A DNA stretch of 47,188 nt, taken from Deltaproteobacteria bacterium. Lineage in GTDB: Bacteria > Myxococcota_A > UBA9160 > UBA6930. The translations under genes were made by a program, and so were the position numbers. The notes under the pieces were generated by a model, which saw only the letters and a program-made list of their open reading frames with translations, searched no databases and was not told the origin of the DNA. The DNA is taken from NCBI GenBank assembly GCA_029261795.1, contig JAJDAP010000044.1:1-47188 (forward strand). The letters run 5' to 3'. Below, one piece after another: positions 24,877-33,555 of this stretch (its first letter is position 1; each line of letters opens with the position of its first letter).

Positions 24877-25965
24877 ATGTCCGATTGGATCGAGAGAATT
24901 CGCGAGGCGGAGGCCCGCGCCGTTGCGCTCGAAGAGCGCATGGGCGACCCCGCTATTGCGACCCAGCCCGCCGAGCTCGCCAAGCTCGGCAAGGAGCTGG
25001 CCAGCCTGCGCCCGCTCCTCGAGGCGGGCCGCGAATACCTCTCGGTCCTCGAGAGCATCAGGGAAGCGAACGAGATGCTCGCCGACGACGATGCCGAGGT
25101 GCAGGAACTGGCGCGGGCCGAACTCGGCGAGCTGCAGCCCCGCGTCGATCCACTCGAAGAGGCGATCCGGATCCTGCTGATCCCACGGGACCCGGCAGAC
25201 GAGAAGGACGCCATCCTCGAAATCCGCGCCGGCACCGGCGGCGACGAGGCAGCCCTGTTCGCGGCCGACCTGTTCCGCATGTATTCGCGCTATTTCGAAG
25301 CGCGCCACTGGAAGGTCGAACCCATCTCCCAGAGCGAGACCGATGGCGGCGGACTCAAGGAGATCATCGTCAGCGTGAGTGGCGAGGATGTATTCGGCCG
25401 ACTCAAGTACGAGAAGGGCGTCCACCGCGTGCAACGGGTGCCGAGCACCGAGAGCCAGGGCCGCATTCACACCTCCACCTGTACGGTGGCGATCATGCCC
25501 GAGGCCGAGGAGGTCGACGTGGCCATCGCCACGGCGGATCTGAAGATCGACGTGTTCCGCTCGTCGGGGCCGGGTGGCCAGAGCGTCAACACCACGGACT
25601 CGGCCGTGCGCATCACGCACGTGCCAACCGGCGTCGTGGTGATCTGCCAGGACGAGAAGAGTCAGCACAAGAACAAGGCGAAGGCGTTGAAGGTGCTTCG
25701 CTCGCGCCTCTACGAAGCGCAGATGGAAGCGGCCAACAAGGAGCGCGCCGACCAACGTCGTGCCCAGGTGGGAACCGGCGAACGCAGCGAGAAGATTCGT
25801 ACCTACAATTTCCCGCAGAACCGCGTCACGGATCACCGGGCGGGGCTCACGCTGCACAAGCTCGATCAGGTGATGGAGGGGTCGCTCCAGGAACTGCTGG
25901 ATGGTCTGTTCCTGTGGGTCGCCGCCGAGCAGGAAAAATCCCTCGGTGAGGGAGCGGGCGCATGA
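24877..25965 (+). CDS. prfA: Peptide chain release factor 1
   Basis: Recognises UAA and UAG stop codons and triggers peptide release. From ATG 24877 it has 362 residues, the normal RF1 length. The peptidyl-hydrolysis motif is G233-G234-Q235 in [10 protein letters not shown]. The surrounding [14 protein letters not shown] and [15 protein letters not shown] segments are RF1-like. The upstream 16 codons of the open frame are not needed. In an organism with SelA, UGA decoding competes with RF2 rather than RF1, so this gene should not interfere with selenocysteine. Its stop overlaps the prmC start by four bases. Confidence 0.96.
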   Translation: MSDWIERIREAEARAVALEERMGDPAIATQPAELAKLGKELASLRPLLEAGREYLSVLESIREANEMLADDDAEVQELARAELGELQPRVDPLEEAIRILLIPRDPADEKDAILEIRAGTGGDEAALFAADLFRMYSRYFEARHWKVEPISQSETDGGGLKEIIVSVSGEDVFGRLKYEKGVHRVQRVPSTESQGRIHTSTCTVAIMPEAEEVDVAIATADLKIDVFRSSGPGGQSVNTTDSAVRITHVPTGVVVICQDEKSQHKNKAKALKVLRSRLYEAQMEAANKERADQRRAQVGTGERSEKIRTYNFPQNRVTDHRAGLTLHKLDQVMEGSLQELLDGLFLWVAAEQEKSLGEGAGA

Positions 25966-26864
25966 CGACCGAACGCGCCACCGATGGGAATGAAAGCAGC
26001 TGGAGCGTTCTCGCGCTTCTGGATTGGACCAAGGACTACTTCGCGGGGAAGGGGATCGAGACCGCCCGGCTCGATGCCGAGATCTTGCTGGCCCATGCAC
26101 TCGGGGTCGAGCGGCTCGGGCTCTACGTGCAGTTCGAGAAACCCGTGACGCCAGAAGAGCGCGCGCGGTTCCGAGAACTCGTGCGGCGACGCGCCGAGGA
26201 GCGGATTCCCGTCGCCTATTTGCTAGGCGAGAAGGAGTTCTGGTCCTTGACCCTGGCCGTGACGTCGGATGTGCTCGTCCCGAGACCGGATACCGAGGTG
26301 TTGGTCGAGGCGGTGCTCTCCCGACTGCCCGAGGTCGAGGCCGAGTTCCGCGTGCTCGACATCGGTACCGGCTCCGGCGCCATCGCGCTGGCACTCGCGA
26401 GCGAGCGGCCGAAAGCGCGGATCGTGGCCACGGATATCAGCAGCGCAGCGCTCGCCGTGGCGAAGGAGAACGCCCAGCGCCACGGTCTGGGTGACCGACT
26501 TCGGTTCCTCGAGGGTGACGGCTTCGAACCGGTGGCGGGCGAGCGGTTCGATGTGATCGTTTCGAATCCGCCCTACGTTTCCAGCGCCGACGCTGCGAAG
26601 CTCGCGCCCGAGTTGGCTCATGAACCCGCGAGCGCGCTCTTCGCCGACGCTGACGGAACGGCGATGCTGCGACGTATCGCGGCAGAAGCTGCGGAAAACC
26701 TCGAACCCGGCGGGCTGTTAGGCGTAGAACTCTCTCCGGAGCAGGCGAGTCCGATGACGGAGTGGCTAGAAGGGGGTGGCTTCGAGCAGATCGAAGCGCA
26801 CCGGGATCTTGGAGGCCGGGTTCGCGCTTTGACCGCGCGACGCACGACCACGGAGGATGACTGA
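25962..26864 (+). CDS. prmC: Release factor glutamine methyltransferase
   Basis: Methylates the glutamine of the GGQ motif in release factors using S-adenosylmethionine. It has 300 residues. The N-terminal helical domain with [13 protein letters not shown] and [13 protein letters not shown] leads to the SAM-binding [15 protein letters not shown] near 128-142 and the catalytic N202-P-P-Y205. The ATG overlaps the prfA stop (ATGA), the classic prfA-prmC pair, and its stop overlaps the hisD start (TGATG). Two Leu-Gly sites in this gene use the rare codons CTA and TTA. Confidence 0.95.
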   Translation: MTTERATDGNESSWSVLALLDWTKDYFAGKGIETARLDAEILLAHALGVERLGLYVQFEKPVTPEERARFRELVRRRAEERIPVAYLLGEKEFWSLTLAVTSDVLVPRPDTEVLVEAVLSRLPEVEAEFRVLDIGTGSGAIALALASERPKARIVATDISSAALAVAKENAQRHGLGDRLRFLEGDGFEPVAGERFDVIVSNPPYVSSADAAKLAPELAHEPASALFADADGTAMLRRIAAEAAENLEPGGLLGVELSPEQASPMTEWLEGGGFEQIEAHRDLGGRVRALTARRTTTEDD

Positions 26865-28231
26865 TGGCAAGTCGAGCAAACAAGGGCGTCCTGCCCGTCT
26901 ACCAGCACGGAGATTCGGGTTTCTCGAAGGCATTCGAGAAGCTGTGTCGCCGACGTGATGAGCAGGACGAGAGCACGGCCAAGACGGTGCGGAAGATCGT
27001 GGACGATGTCCGCGGCGAAGGCGATGCCAAGGTGTTCGCCTACACCAAGAAGTTCGACGGCGCGAATCTCGAGATTCTCGAGGTCCAGCGTGATGAGTGG
27101 GACGAGGCCTGCGAGCGCGTCGACGGCGCCGACCGGGCGGCGCTCGGCAAGGCTGCCATGCGCGTGCGCGAGTTCCACAAGAAGCGGATCCCTTCGAGCT
27201 GGGAGATGCGCGAAGAGGGCGGCGGCTTCATGGGCCAACGCGTCCGGGCGCTGAAGCGCGTCGGCGTCTACGTGCCCGGCGGCAAGGCTAGCTACCCGTC
27301 CACGGTCATCATGAACACGGTGCCGGCCAGTGTCGTCGAGGTGCCCGAGATCGTGATGGCCACGCCCCCGGAAGCGGACGGCAGCATTCGTGACGAAGTC
27401 TTGATGGCGGCGCGCGTCGCCGGCGTGCATCGCGTCTTCAAGATGGGAGGCGCGCAGGCGATTGCCGCGCTCGCCTACGGAACCGAGAGCGTTCCCAAGG
27501 TCGACAAGATCGTCGGGCCGGGTAACGCCTACGTACAGGCGGCGAAGCGGATCGTGTTTGGTGAGGTGGCGATCGACGCCGAGGCCGGGCCGACCGAAGT
27601 CGTCGTCGTGGCCGACAAGAGCGCCACCGCGGCGTGGGTTGCGGCAGACCTGATCTCGCAAGCCGAGCACGAAGAAGACGCGACGGCGATCCTGATCACG
27701 ACGGTCAAGGCCACCGCAACGCGCGTGAACTCGGCGATCGAGAAACAGTTGAAAGAGCTCGAGCGCAACGAGATCGCGAGAGCGTCGTTCAAGAAGAACG
27801 GCGCCATCTTCGTGGTGAAGGACATGGATCAGGCGATGGAGCTGGCGAATGGCTATGCGCCCGAGCACCTGGTGCTCGCCTCGGATTCCGCCGACGCCCT
27901 GCTGAAGCGCGTCGAGAATGCCGGGACGGTATTCCTCGGACACTATTCGCCGGTCGCGGTCGGCGACTACCTGGCCGGCCCGAACCACGTTCTGCCGACC
28001 GGTGGAACTGCACGCTTCTTCTCGCCCCTCGGCATCGACGATTTCATGAAGCGCACCGCCTTCATACGTTTCGAGCCGCCGAAGCTGCGCGAGTTGGGCG
28101 CCGACGTGATTCGACTCTCCCAGATGGAGGGTTTCAGCGGCCACGGAAATAGCGTGGAGCTGCGACTCCAGAAGATTCGCCGTGCGCGCCGGGAGCGAGA
28201 GGCCGCCCGCGAAGCCGAACTCGAGATCTAG
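26864..28231 (+). CDS. hisD: Histidinol dehydrogenase
   Basis: Catalyses the last two steps of histidine synthesis, oxidising histidinol to histidine with two NAD. It has 455 residues, slightly longer than usual because of a charged C-terminal tail (RRARREREAAREAELE). Motifs include VYVPGGKASYPST, IVGPGNAYVQAAKR, DAEAGPTEVVVVAD, QAEHEEDA and the catalytic Glu-His in GYAPEHLVL. The ATG shares a base with the prmC stop, so the release-factor and histidine genes are transcriptionally joined. hisG is not in this window. Confidence 0.95.
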   Translation: MASRANKGVLPVYQHGDSGFSKAFEKLCRRRDEQDESTAKTVRKIVDDVRGEGDAKVFAYTKKFDGANLEILEVQRDEWDEACERVDGADRAALGKAAMRVREFHKKRIPSSWEMREEGGGFMGQRVRALKRVGVYVPGGKASYPSTVIMNTVPASVVEVPEIVMATPPEADGSIRDEVLMAARVAGVHRVFKMGGAQAIAALAYGTESVPKVDKIVGPGNAYVQAAKRIVFGEVAIDAEAGPTEVVVVADKSATAAWVAADLISQAEHEEDATAILITTVKATATRVNSAIEKQLKELERNEIARASFKKNGAIFVVKDMDQAMELANGYAPEHLVLASDSADALLKRVENAGTVFLGHYSPVAVGDYLAGPNHVLPTGGTARFFSPLGIDDFMKRTAFIRFEPPKLRELGADVIRLSQMEGFSGHGNSVELRLQKIRRARREREAAREAELEI

Positions 28232-28243
28232 AGGACCGAACCG

Positions 28244-28840
28244 ATGAACGAACGAATCCGCAAGACGACGATCGAACGCAAGACCCGGGAGACCGAGATC
28301 CGGCTGGATTTCGCGATCGACGGTTCCGGTTCCTACGACGTGGAAACTGGCGTTCCGTTCTTCGATCACCTGCTCGAGTCGTTCGCAAAGCACGGATTGT
28401 TCGATCTGCAGTTGCGGGCCCAGGGCGACCTGGACGTGGATCTCCACCACACGATCGAGGACGTCGGCATCGTGTTGGGCCAGGCGATCCGGGAGGCGCT
28501 GGGCGATGCCCGCGGGATCCGACGCTATGGCAGCCAGGTGCTGCCGATGGCCGAGAGCAAGGCCGAGGTCGCGTTGGACGTCTCCAACCGCGCCTACCTG
28601 GTCTACAACGTCACGCTTGCGAACGATCGCGTCGGCGGCTTCGACGTCTCGCTGGTAGAAGATTTCGCCTACGCGCTCGCGCAGAACGCGGGTCTCGATC
28701 TGCACGTGAACCTGCAATACGGCAAGAGTCCGCACCACGCCGTCGAGGCCATCTTCAAGGGTCTGGCCCGGGCATTGCGTCAGGCGCTCGAGATCGATCC
28801 ACGCCAGAGCGGACTGCCAACGGTGAAGGGCGCGTTGTAG
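28244..28840 (+). CDS. hisB: Imidazoleglycerol-phosphate dehydratase
   Basis: Dehydrates imidazoleglycerol phosphate to imidazoleacetol phosphate, using a di-manganese site. It has 198 residues, the single-function form without the histidinol-phosphatase domain found in E. coli HisB. The signatures GVPFFDHLLESFAKHG near 38 and DLHHTIEDVGIVLGQA near 68 carry the metal-binding histidines, and the C-terminal pair YGKSPHHAVEAIFK completes the site. It lies 12 bases after hisD and two bases before hisH. Confidence 0.96.
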   Translation: MNERIRKTTIERKTRETEIRLDFAIDGSGSYDVETGVPFFDHLLESFAKHGLFDLQLRAQGDLDVDLHHTIEDVGIVLGQAIREALGDARGIRRYGSQVLPMAESKAEVALDVSNRAYLVYNVTLANDRVGGFDVSLVEDFAYALAQNAGLDLHVNLQYGKSPHHAVEAIFKGLARALRQALEIDPRQSGLPTVKGAL

Positions 28841-28842
28841 TC

Positions 28843-29487
28843 ATGGCCGGTGCATCCCCCCGCATCGCGGTTCTCGACTACGGCGCAGGGAATCTCCGCA
28901 GTGTCGCCAAGGCGGTCGAGCGCAGCGGCGGTCAGGCGGATGTTTGTTCGGATGCGTCGGCGCTGCGGTTGGCCGATGCGGTCGTTCTGCCCGGGGTCGG
29001 CGCATTTGCAGATGCGGCCAGAAGCCTCGCTGCGAAGGGGCTCGACGAGGCCGTGAAGGAAACGATCGCGAGCGGACGCCCATACCTCGGATTGTGTCTC
29101 GGGCTCCAATTGCTATTCGAGGACAGCCACGAGCACGGCATCGTGCCCGGCCTCGGGTTGTTTCCCGGGCGGATTCGGCGCTTCCCCGAAGAGAGCGCCG
29201 AAGGCGAGAAACTCCTGGTGCCGCACATCGGCTGGAACCGCGTCCGCTGGTCTGGCGACCATCCGATGCTGCACTCGCTTCCGAGCGAGGACATCTACTA
29301 CTTCGTACACTCCTATCGGGCAGAACCCGCGGACCCGGCACACGTGGTGGGAACCACGGAATACGGTGCACCTTTCGCAGCCGCAGTCGCGCGAGAGAAT
29401 GTCTTCGCAGTCCAATTCCATCCCGAAAAGAGCCAAGGAGCGGGCAGGCGTCTGCTGGACGCCTTTCTCGCCTGGGTGACCTCATGA
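28843..29487 (+). CDS. hisH: Imidazole glycerol phosphate synthase, glutaminase subunit
   Basis: Hydrolyses glutamine and channels ammonia to HisF. It has 214 residues of class I glutamine amidotransferase fold. The nucleophile is C85 in YLGLCLGLQLLFE. The His-Glu of the triad is in VQFHPEKS near 194-200, and LDYGAGNLRSV opens the fold. Its usual partner HisF is encoded 1.4 kb downstream. A lipoprotein gene begins inside its stop codon (ATGA). Confidence 0.96.
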   Translation: MAGASPRIAVLDYGAGNLRSVAKAVERSGGQADVCSDASALRLADAVVLPGVGAFADAARSLAAKGLDEAVKETIASGRPYLGLCLGLQLLFEDSHEHGIVPGLGLFPGRIRRFPEESAEGEKLLVPHIGWNRVRWSGDHPMLHSLPSEDIYYFVHSYRAEPADPAHVVGTTEYGAPFAAAVARENVFAVQFHPEKSQGAGRRLLDAFLAWVTS

Positions 29488-30122
29488 AGCTTCGATCGCT
29501 CGTACTCGCGAGCCTTGCCATCGTCCTGGTCGGCGTCGGCTGCCAGCCGGCGCTGGTAAGGGGCCGGGCGAGCCCGGCGCTTCGCGATCATTCGATTCTC
29601 AAGGTGGCCGTGGTACCGCTGGCGATCTCGCCGGGAATCCCGGCGGCGACGGCAGGCGCGGGCACGACACCGGAAGTTGCGGCCACGATCGTGGCCCACC
29701 AACTGACCGAGGCGCTCGCGGCGCGTGGGATCGAGGTCGTCGCGCCTAGCGATGTTGGCCGAGCCCTCGAGCTTGCCGGAGAGGATCCTGCGAAACCACG
29801 ACCCCTGGTGGCCGCGCGTGTCGCCGAAAGGGAGTTCGGCGCAGATGCCATTCTCACCGGGACGCTGATTCGCTGGGTCGAGCGCGGCGGTTCTGCCCGT
29901 GGAGCAGCGGAGCCCGCGGCGGTCGGCTTCGAAGTGGACTTGCGGGCAACGCCCGCTGCTGCACGGCTCTGGAACGCCACCTTCGACGAACGCCAGAAGC
30001 CGCTCGGCGAGAACGTGCTGGTAACGAGTCAGTATCCCGGTGGCGGCACCCGCTGGCTGACGGCCGAGGAACTCGCTCGTTGGGGCGCGAACCAGCTCGT
30101 CGATGCGATCCCCCTGAACTGA
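29484..30122 (+). CDS. Putative lipoprotein of unknown function within the his cluster
   Basis: A 212-residue exported protein. The N-terminus MKLRSLVLASLAIVLVGVGC is a signal peptide ending in a possible lipid-modified C20, although the -3 position is glycine rather than the usual leucine. The mature part begins like outer-membrane TolB-N/CsgG or LpoB-type lipoproteins: a beta-strand KVAVVPLAIS, then VAHQLTEALAARGIEVV and a GADAILTGTLIRWVER strand. No family could be assigned with confidence. Its ATG overlaps the hisH stop, so it is translated with the histidine genes though it seems unrelated to histidine synthesis. hisA follows after 35 bases. Confidence 0.7.
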   Translation: MKLRSLVLASLAIVLVGVGCQPALVRGRASPALRDHSILKVAVVPLAISPGIPAATAGAGTTPEVAATIVAHQLTEALAARGIEVVAPSDVGRALELAGEDPAKPRPLVAARVAEREFGADAILTGTLIRWVERGGSARGAAEPAAVGFEVDLRATPAAARLWNATFDERQKPLGENVLVTSQYPGGGTRWLTAEELARWGANQLVDAIPLN

Positions 30123-30157
30123 CGCCGCGCGTTTTCCTCCTGAATCGGAACCCCCCC

Positions 30158-30892
30158 GTGTTCGAACTGATTCCCGCAATCGATCTGTTGGACGGCCGCT
30201 GCGTGCGTCTCTCCCAGGGCCGCTACGACGCCGCCACCGTCTACGACACCGACCCCGGTCGGGTGGCCGCGCGCTTCGCCGCGCATCCGATGCGACGCTT
30301 GCATGTCGTCGATCTCGACGGCGCGAAGCAAGGTCGTCCGTGCAACGGCGACGCCGTCCGTGCCATCGTTGCTGAAATGAAGGACGTCCCGATCGAACTC
30401 GGCGGCGGGATTCGGACCCTCGATGCGGTCGAGGAATGGCTTTCGCTAGGTGTCGAACGCGCGATCCTGGGCACCGTCGCGCTGCGCGATCCGGCGCTGG
30501 TGAAGGAAGCGGCGCGTCGGTTTCCCGGCAGGATCGGCGTTGGCATCGACGCACGGGACGGAATGGTGGCCGTCGAAGGCTGGCTCGAGACGAGCGAAAC
30601 CGAAGTGCTCACGCTGGCGCGCGAGTTCGAGGACGCAGGCGTCGCCGCCATCATCCACACGGACATCGCCCGCGACGGGATGGGTACCGGCCCGAATCTC
30701 GAAGCGACCAGCGAACTCGCCAAGCAGATCGGAATTCCCGTCGTCGCGTCCGGTGGCGTCGGTTCGCTCGACCACGTGCGCGCGGCGGCCTCCCGGCCAG
30801 AGATCGCCGGCCTGATCGTGGGCCGCGCGCTCTATGACGGCTCCGTGGATCTGGCCGCTGCCCTCACGGCCGCGGAGCGCACATGCTCCTGA
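30158..30892 (+). CDS. hisA: ProFAR isomerase (HisA)
   Basis: The beta/alpha-barrel enzyme that performs the Amadori isomerisation of ProFAR to PRFAR. From GTG 30158 it has 244 residues, the normal length. Asp9 in [15 protein letters not shown] and the aspartate of HTDIARDGM are the catalytic pair, and VVASGGVG closes the phosphate site. A run of seven C (30151-30157) separates the GTG from a weak GGAA site, so initiation may be inefficient or depend on coupling. An upstream in-frame extension overlaps the lipoprotein gene and is unlikely. The hisF start overlaps its end by ten bases. Confidence 0.92.
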   Translation: MFELIPAIDLLDGRCVRLSQGRYDAATVYDTDPGRVAARFAAHPMRRLHVVDLDGAKQGRPCNGDAVRAIVAEMKDVPIELGGGIRTLDAVEEWLSLGVERAILGTVALRDPALVKEAARRFPGRIGVGIDARDGMVAVEGWLETSETEVLTLAREFEDAGVAAIIHTDIARDGMGTGPNLEATSELAKQIGIPVVASGGVGSLDHVRAAASRPEIAGLIVGRALYDGSVDLAAALTAAERTCS

Positions 30893-31791
30893 AACGCATC
30901 ATCCCCTGTCTCGACGTCGACCAGGGCCGCGTGGTCAAGGGCGTGCAATACGTCGATCATGTCGATGCCGGAGATCCAGTCGAAGTGGCCAAGATCTACG
31001 ACGAGCAGGAGGCCGACGAACTGACCTTCCTCGACATCACGGCCAGCCACGAAGCGCGTCGCATCATGCTCGACGTGGTGGCGCGCACCGCTGAGAGCGT
31101 CTCGATGCCCGTCTGCGTGGGCGGCGGCGTACGCACGCTCGAAGATATCCGCGATCTCCTGAACGCGGGCGCCGACAAGGTCTCGATCATGACCGCGGCG
31201 GTGAAGGACCCCGAGCTGGTGGGGCGCGCGGCGCTCAAGATCGGCAGCGCCAACCTCGTGGTCGCGATCGACGCCAAACGCATCGATGACTGGGAAGCCT
31301 TTCGCGAGCGCGCAAAGCAGCGCGAACAGAGCCACGGCGACGTCGCGAAGTGCCTCGACGCTCCGCCGACGGCTAGCAGGGGAACGCAAGCCGAGGGGAA
31401 CCCGAGCGAAGCCCAACGAATCGGTTTCGAGATCTATACCCATGGTGGCCGCCACCCGACCGGCATCGATGCCGTCGCCTGGGCCGAGAGGATGTCTTTG
31501 CTAGGCGCCGGCGAGATCCTGCTCACGAGTATGGACCGCGACGGCACCAAGGCCGGGTACGATCTCGAGATGGTGCGCGCCACCGCCGACGCCATTCCAG
31601 TTCCCGTGATCGCCTCCGGCGGCGGCGGCACGCCCGAAAGCCTGGCCGAAGCACTCGACGACGGACCCGAAGGCGGCCACGCCCAGGCCGCCCTCGCGGC
31701 GAGCATCTTCCACTTCAAGGAAGAGACCGTGGCCAGCGTGAAGCGGCGCCTGCTCGAACTCGGAATCGCTGTCCGCCCCCCGGTGGCCTGA
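30883..31791 (+). CDS. hisF: Imidazole glycerol phosphate synthase, cyclase subunit, with a long insert
   Basis: The synthase subunit that uses ammonia from HisH to form imidazole glycerol phosphate and AICAR. It has 302 residues against about 250-260 normally. Catalytic D11 ([13 protein letters not shown]) and D130 (VVAIDAKR) are intact, as are [11 protein letters not shown] and [11 protein letters not shown]. The excess length is one insert at about 134-179, between AIDAKR and [10 protein letters not shown], just after the catalytic D130 strand. The insert is polar and low in hydrophobics. Part of its DNA resembles an intergenic element before dnaG. Because all core motifs survive, the enzyme is probably active. 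Confidence 0.92.
   Translation: MLLKRIIPCLDVDQGRVVKGVQYVDHVDAGDPVEVAKIYDEQEADELTFLDITASHEARRIMLDVVARTAESVSMPVCVGGGVRTLEDIRDLLNAGADKVSIMTAAVKDPELVGRAALKIGSANLVVAIDAKRIDDWEAFRERAKQREQSHGDVAKCLDAPPTASRGTQAEGNPSEAQRIGFEIYTHGGRHPTGIDAVAWAERMSLLGAGEILLTSMDRDGTKAGYDLEMVRATADAIPVPVIASGGGGTPESLAEALDDGPEGGHAQAALAASIFHFKEETVASVKRRLLELGIAVRPPVA
31361..31414 (+). repeat. Candidate dispersed element inside the hisF insert
   Basis: This stretch encodes the second half of the HisF insert. It contains CTAGC followed by GAGGGGAACCCGAGCGAAG. The same order, CTAGC then GAGGCGAAGCCCGAGCGAAG, occurs at 33510-33546 between rpsU and dnaG. A shorter relative, CCGAGCGAAGGCCCGAGCG, lies at about 2097-2115 in the linker of the PAS-HisKA-receiver gene. 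This could be one copy of a small dispersed repeat inserted in frame. The similarity is by eye and may be chance in GC-rich DNA. Confidence 0.35.
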
Positions 31792-31849
31792 CCCCGTCCC
31801 CCCGCGCGTCTCCAGGATGCGACGCGAGCCAAGAACGATCGAGGTGCCG

Positions 31850-32422
31850 ATGAGCGAGTTGAAGGAAGTGATCCGGGAAGCGATCGATAACGCGAGCGTG
31901 GTGCGCTACTCGCGCGACGGGCTCGACTACGAGGGAGAGGATTCCTTCGGCTACGTCGTCGGAATCTCGAGCGAGTGGTTGGTCACCCACTACATCGCCG
32001 ATCATCTCCGGCTCGACGGCTACGACGCCGTTCGAATCGACGACCTGACGGACTTCACTACGGATTGCGAGCGCGCACGATTCCTCGCCAGGTGCGTCGA
32101 GATGAAGGCGCAGTCACCGCTTCCGCCGACGGGCATCCGCGTGGACTCCACCCGCGAGCTCCTCGAATCCGTCGTCGAGAATTTCACCGTCGTCATGTTG
32201 CACCGCGAGCACGTCTCCCCCGACGAGTGCGAACTCGGCACGCTCAAGATGGTCAGCGACGAGTCCTACGCCCTGCGCTGGATGACGCCGACGGCAGAGT
32301 GGGAAGACGACGAGAGCGTCTACCGCTTCGACGATGTCACCCGGGTGACGTTCGGAAGCGAATACGAAACGACCCTGGCCGGCATCGCCGGTTTGATCGA
32401 CTGGGAAGCTCCGCCCGGCTGA
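31850..32422 (+). CDS. 190-residue protein with an apparent internal duplication
   Basis: I do not recognise this gene. The acidic protein shows two similar segments: residues 33-71 (FGYVVGISSEW, then DGYDAVRIDDLTDFTT) and about 134-175 (GTLKMVSDESY, then DESVYRFDDVTRVTF). Both have a strand, a Ser-rich turn and an R-x-DD-[LV]-T motif. This suggests two copies of a small beta-barrel domain. There is no signal peptide or membrane segment. The start at 31850 has GAGG six bases upstream; an in-frame ATG at 31817 has its site too close. It follows hisF on the same strand but its link to histidine synthesis is unclear. Confidence 0.65.
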   Translation: MSELKEVIREAIDNASVVRYSRDGLDYEGEDSFGYVVGISSEWLVTHYIADHLRLDGYDAVRIDDLTDFTTDCERARFLARCVEMKAQSPLPPTGIRVDSTRELLESVVENFTVVMLHREHVSPDECELGTLKMVSDESYALRWMTPTAEWEDDESVYRFDDVTRVTFGSEYETTLAGIAGLIDWEAPPG

Positions 32423-32440
32423 GCACCCGGCTGGCCTCGA

Positions 32441-32878
32441 TCAGAGCGCTCCCATCTTCCGATAATCCACGGTCCGCCAGCGCTCGGGCTGCATGACGAA
32501 CACGAGCTGGCCCTCGTGGGGGGTGCCCGCGGTGTAGGCGTCGCCCGTTTCAGCGCCGAAATAGCGGTGGGCCATGGGCCGGAGGTCGCGCTCCACGTCG
32601 GCGTCCCGGGTCTCGATGATCGGGCCTTCGACGCTCACGTACTGGTAGGCCGGCGGTGCCTCGGTCTGCGCGACCAGCGTGAAGCGGCCGGCGGCCTGGA
32701 GGCACCTTCCCTTCACGGAACCGGCGCCAGTGATGACCCACAAGCCCGTCGCGGGGGCGTAGTCGTACCAGATGGGGACACTGAGCGGCGGCGCGCCCGG
32801 TTGGTCGACCGAGATCACCCCGACGTGGAGGTCGGCGAGGAAGGCCTCCCGCTCGGGCTGCGTCATGGCCATGGACAT
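32441..32878 (-). CDS. Pyridoxamine 5'-phosphate oxidase-like flavoprotein
   Basis: A 145-residue split-barrel protein of the PNPOx-like family, members of which bind FMN, F420 or haem. Typical features are FLADLHVGVISVDQPG at the start, LSVPIWYDYAP, the cofactor-contact ITGAGSVKGRCLQAAGRFTL, and a beta-strand YQYVSVEGPI. The family also includes many proteins without a known substrate, so the exact function is open. The ATG at 32878 has AAGGAG about seven bases upstream; the longer frame is not needed. It is convergent with the 190-residue gene and divergent from rpsU. Confidence 0.8.
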   Translation of the reverse strand: MSMAMTQPEREAFLADLHVGVISVDQPGAPPLSVPIWYDYAPATGLWVITGAGSVKGRCLQAAGRFTLVAQTEAPPAYQYVSVEGPIIETRDADVERDLRPMAHRYFGAETGDAYTAGTPHEGQLVFVMQPERWRTVDYRKMGAL

Positions 32879-33265
32879 CGATTTCTCCTTTGTTTCCCCG
32901 GGACCAGGTGCTTCTGGATAGCGCACCGCGTTGCGTTCAGGGCCCAGCTGCAGCCAGAGTTGGCAGGGCGTTGGCCGCGTGCTCGCCAGCGCCGAGTGTC
33001 CCCCTCCCGCGGCCGATCCAGCAACGCTGGTTGCCCCTCCAAAAACCGTCCGCTAGCTTCGTTTCCCTGTGCCGGCAGCCCCCACCCCTGCGGATTCATT
33101 GCGTTTTTCCTCTCTCCGACGATTCCTCTCGGAGCCGCAGGTTGCCAGCAGTTCGACACGACCGTCCATTCGATGCCACTTACCCAATGAAGCGTGAAGC
33201 GCAGCGGCCGGGGGCCGCTCCTTCCGGGGTGACGGCGTCGCCCGTTCAAGGAGACTGAACAGTCC
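32879..33265. promoter_or_regulatory. Divergent intergenic region before the rpsU-dnaG-rpoD operon
   Basis: About 390 bases with no supported gene. Inverted repeats include CCAGC-AAC-GCTGG at 33018-33030, CTCCGA pairing with TCGGAG at 33114-33134, and the strong hairpin at 33203-33219. TTTTT runs at 33106-33110 and AAAAA at 33041-33045 mark the least GC-rich part. This region must hold the promoter of the macromolecular synthesis operon, but I could not place -35 and -10 hexamers with confidence. No LexA-like box was recognised. Confidence 0.5.
33203..33219 (+). promoter_or_regulatory. Perfect 7-bp hairpin in the rpsU leader
   Basis: AGCGGCC at 33203-33209 pairs perfectly with GGCCGCT at 33213-33219 around a GGG loop, 46 bases before the rpsU start. 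No T-run follows, so it is not a standard attenuator. It may be a leader structure or protein-binding site controlling the rpsU-dnaG-rpoD operon; S21 autoregulation would be one candidate. That role is speculative. Confidence 0.35.
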
Positions 33266-33463
33266 ATGGCCGTCATCAAAGTGAAGGACAACGAGCCCTT
33301 CGAGATCGCGATGAAGCGCTTCAAGAAGCAGGTCGAGAAGGCGGGGATCCTCACGGAACTCCGACGTCGCGAGTATTTCGACAAGCCCAGCATTCGGAAG
33401 AAGAAGAAGGCTGCGGCTTCGACGAAGCGAGCGCTGAAGAAGCTGAAGCGGATGGCGCGTTAG
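33266..33463 (+). CDS. rpsU: 30S ribosomal protein S21
   Basis: A small basic protein of the 30S platform, needed for translation initiation. It has 65 residues: [20 protein letters not shown] at the start, REYFDKPS in the middle and a Lys/Arg-rich tail with [14 protein letters not shown] lies about 11 bases before the ATG. It opens the conserved rpsU-dnaG-rpoD macromolecular synthesis operon. Its TAG stop is embedded in a GTTAGGC heptamer, one of many copies of that string in the window. Confidence 0.97.
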   Translation: MAVIKVKDNEPFEIAMKRFKKQVEKAGILTELRRREYFDKPSIRKKKKAAASTKRALKKLKRMAR

Positions 33464-33496
33464 GCGAGAGCCGGCACGTCACATAACTGGCAGTCC

Positions 33497-33550
33497 ACCG
33501 CGAGCCGGCCCTAGCCGGTGCGCGGCGAGGCGAAGCCCGAGCGAAGACCA
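33497..33550 (+). repeat. Candidate dispersed element between rpsU and dnaG
   Basis: A short inverted repeat CCGGC-CCTA-GCCGG at about 33505-33518 is followed by GAGGCGAAGCCCGAGCGAAG. The second part resembles DNA inside the hisF insert at 31393-31411. The element fills most of the 92-base rpsU-dnaG gap. In other bacteria that gap often carries an attenuator or RNA-processing site. A REP-like role or a processing signal are both possible; copy number in the genome would decide. Confidence 0.35.
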
Positions 33551-33555
33551 GATGT

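Noticed and set aside
33142..33160. A GTTCGACAC string upstream of rpsU, considered as a tRNA remnant.
   Set aside because: No matching stems or anticodon arm could be drawn on either strand.
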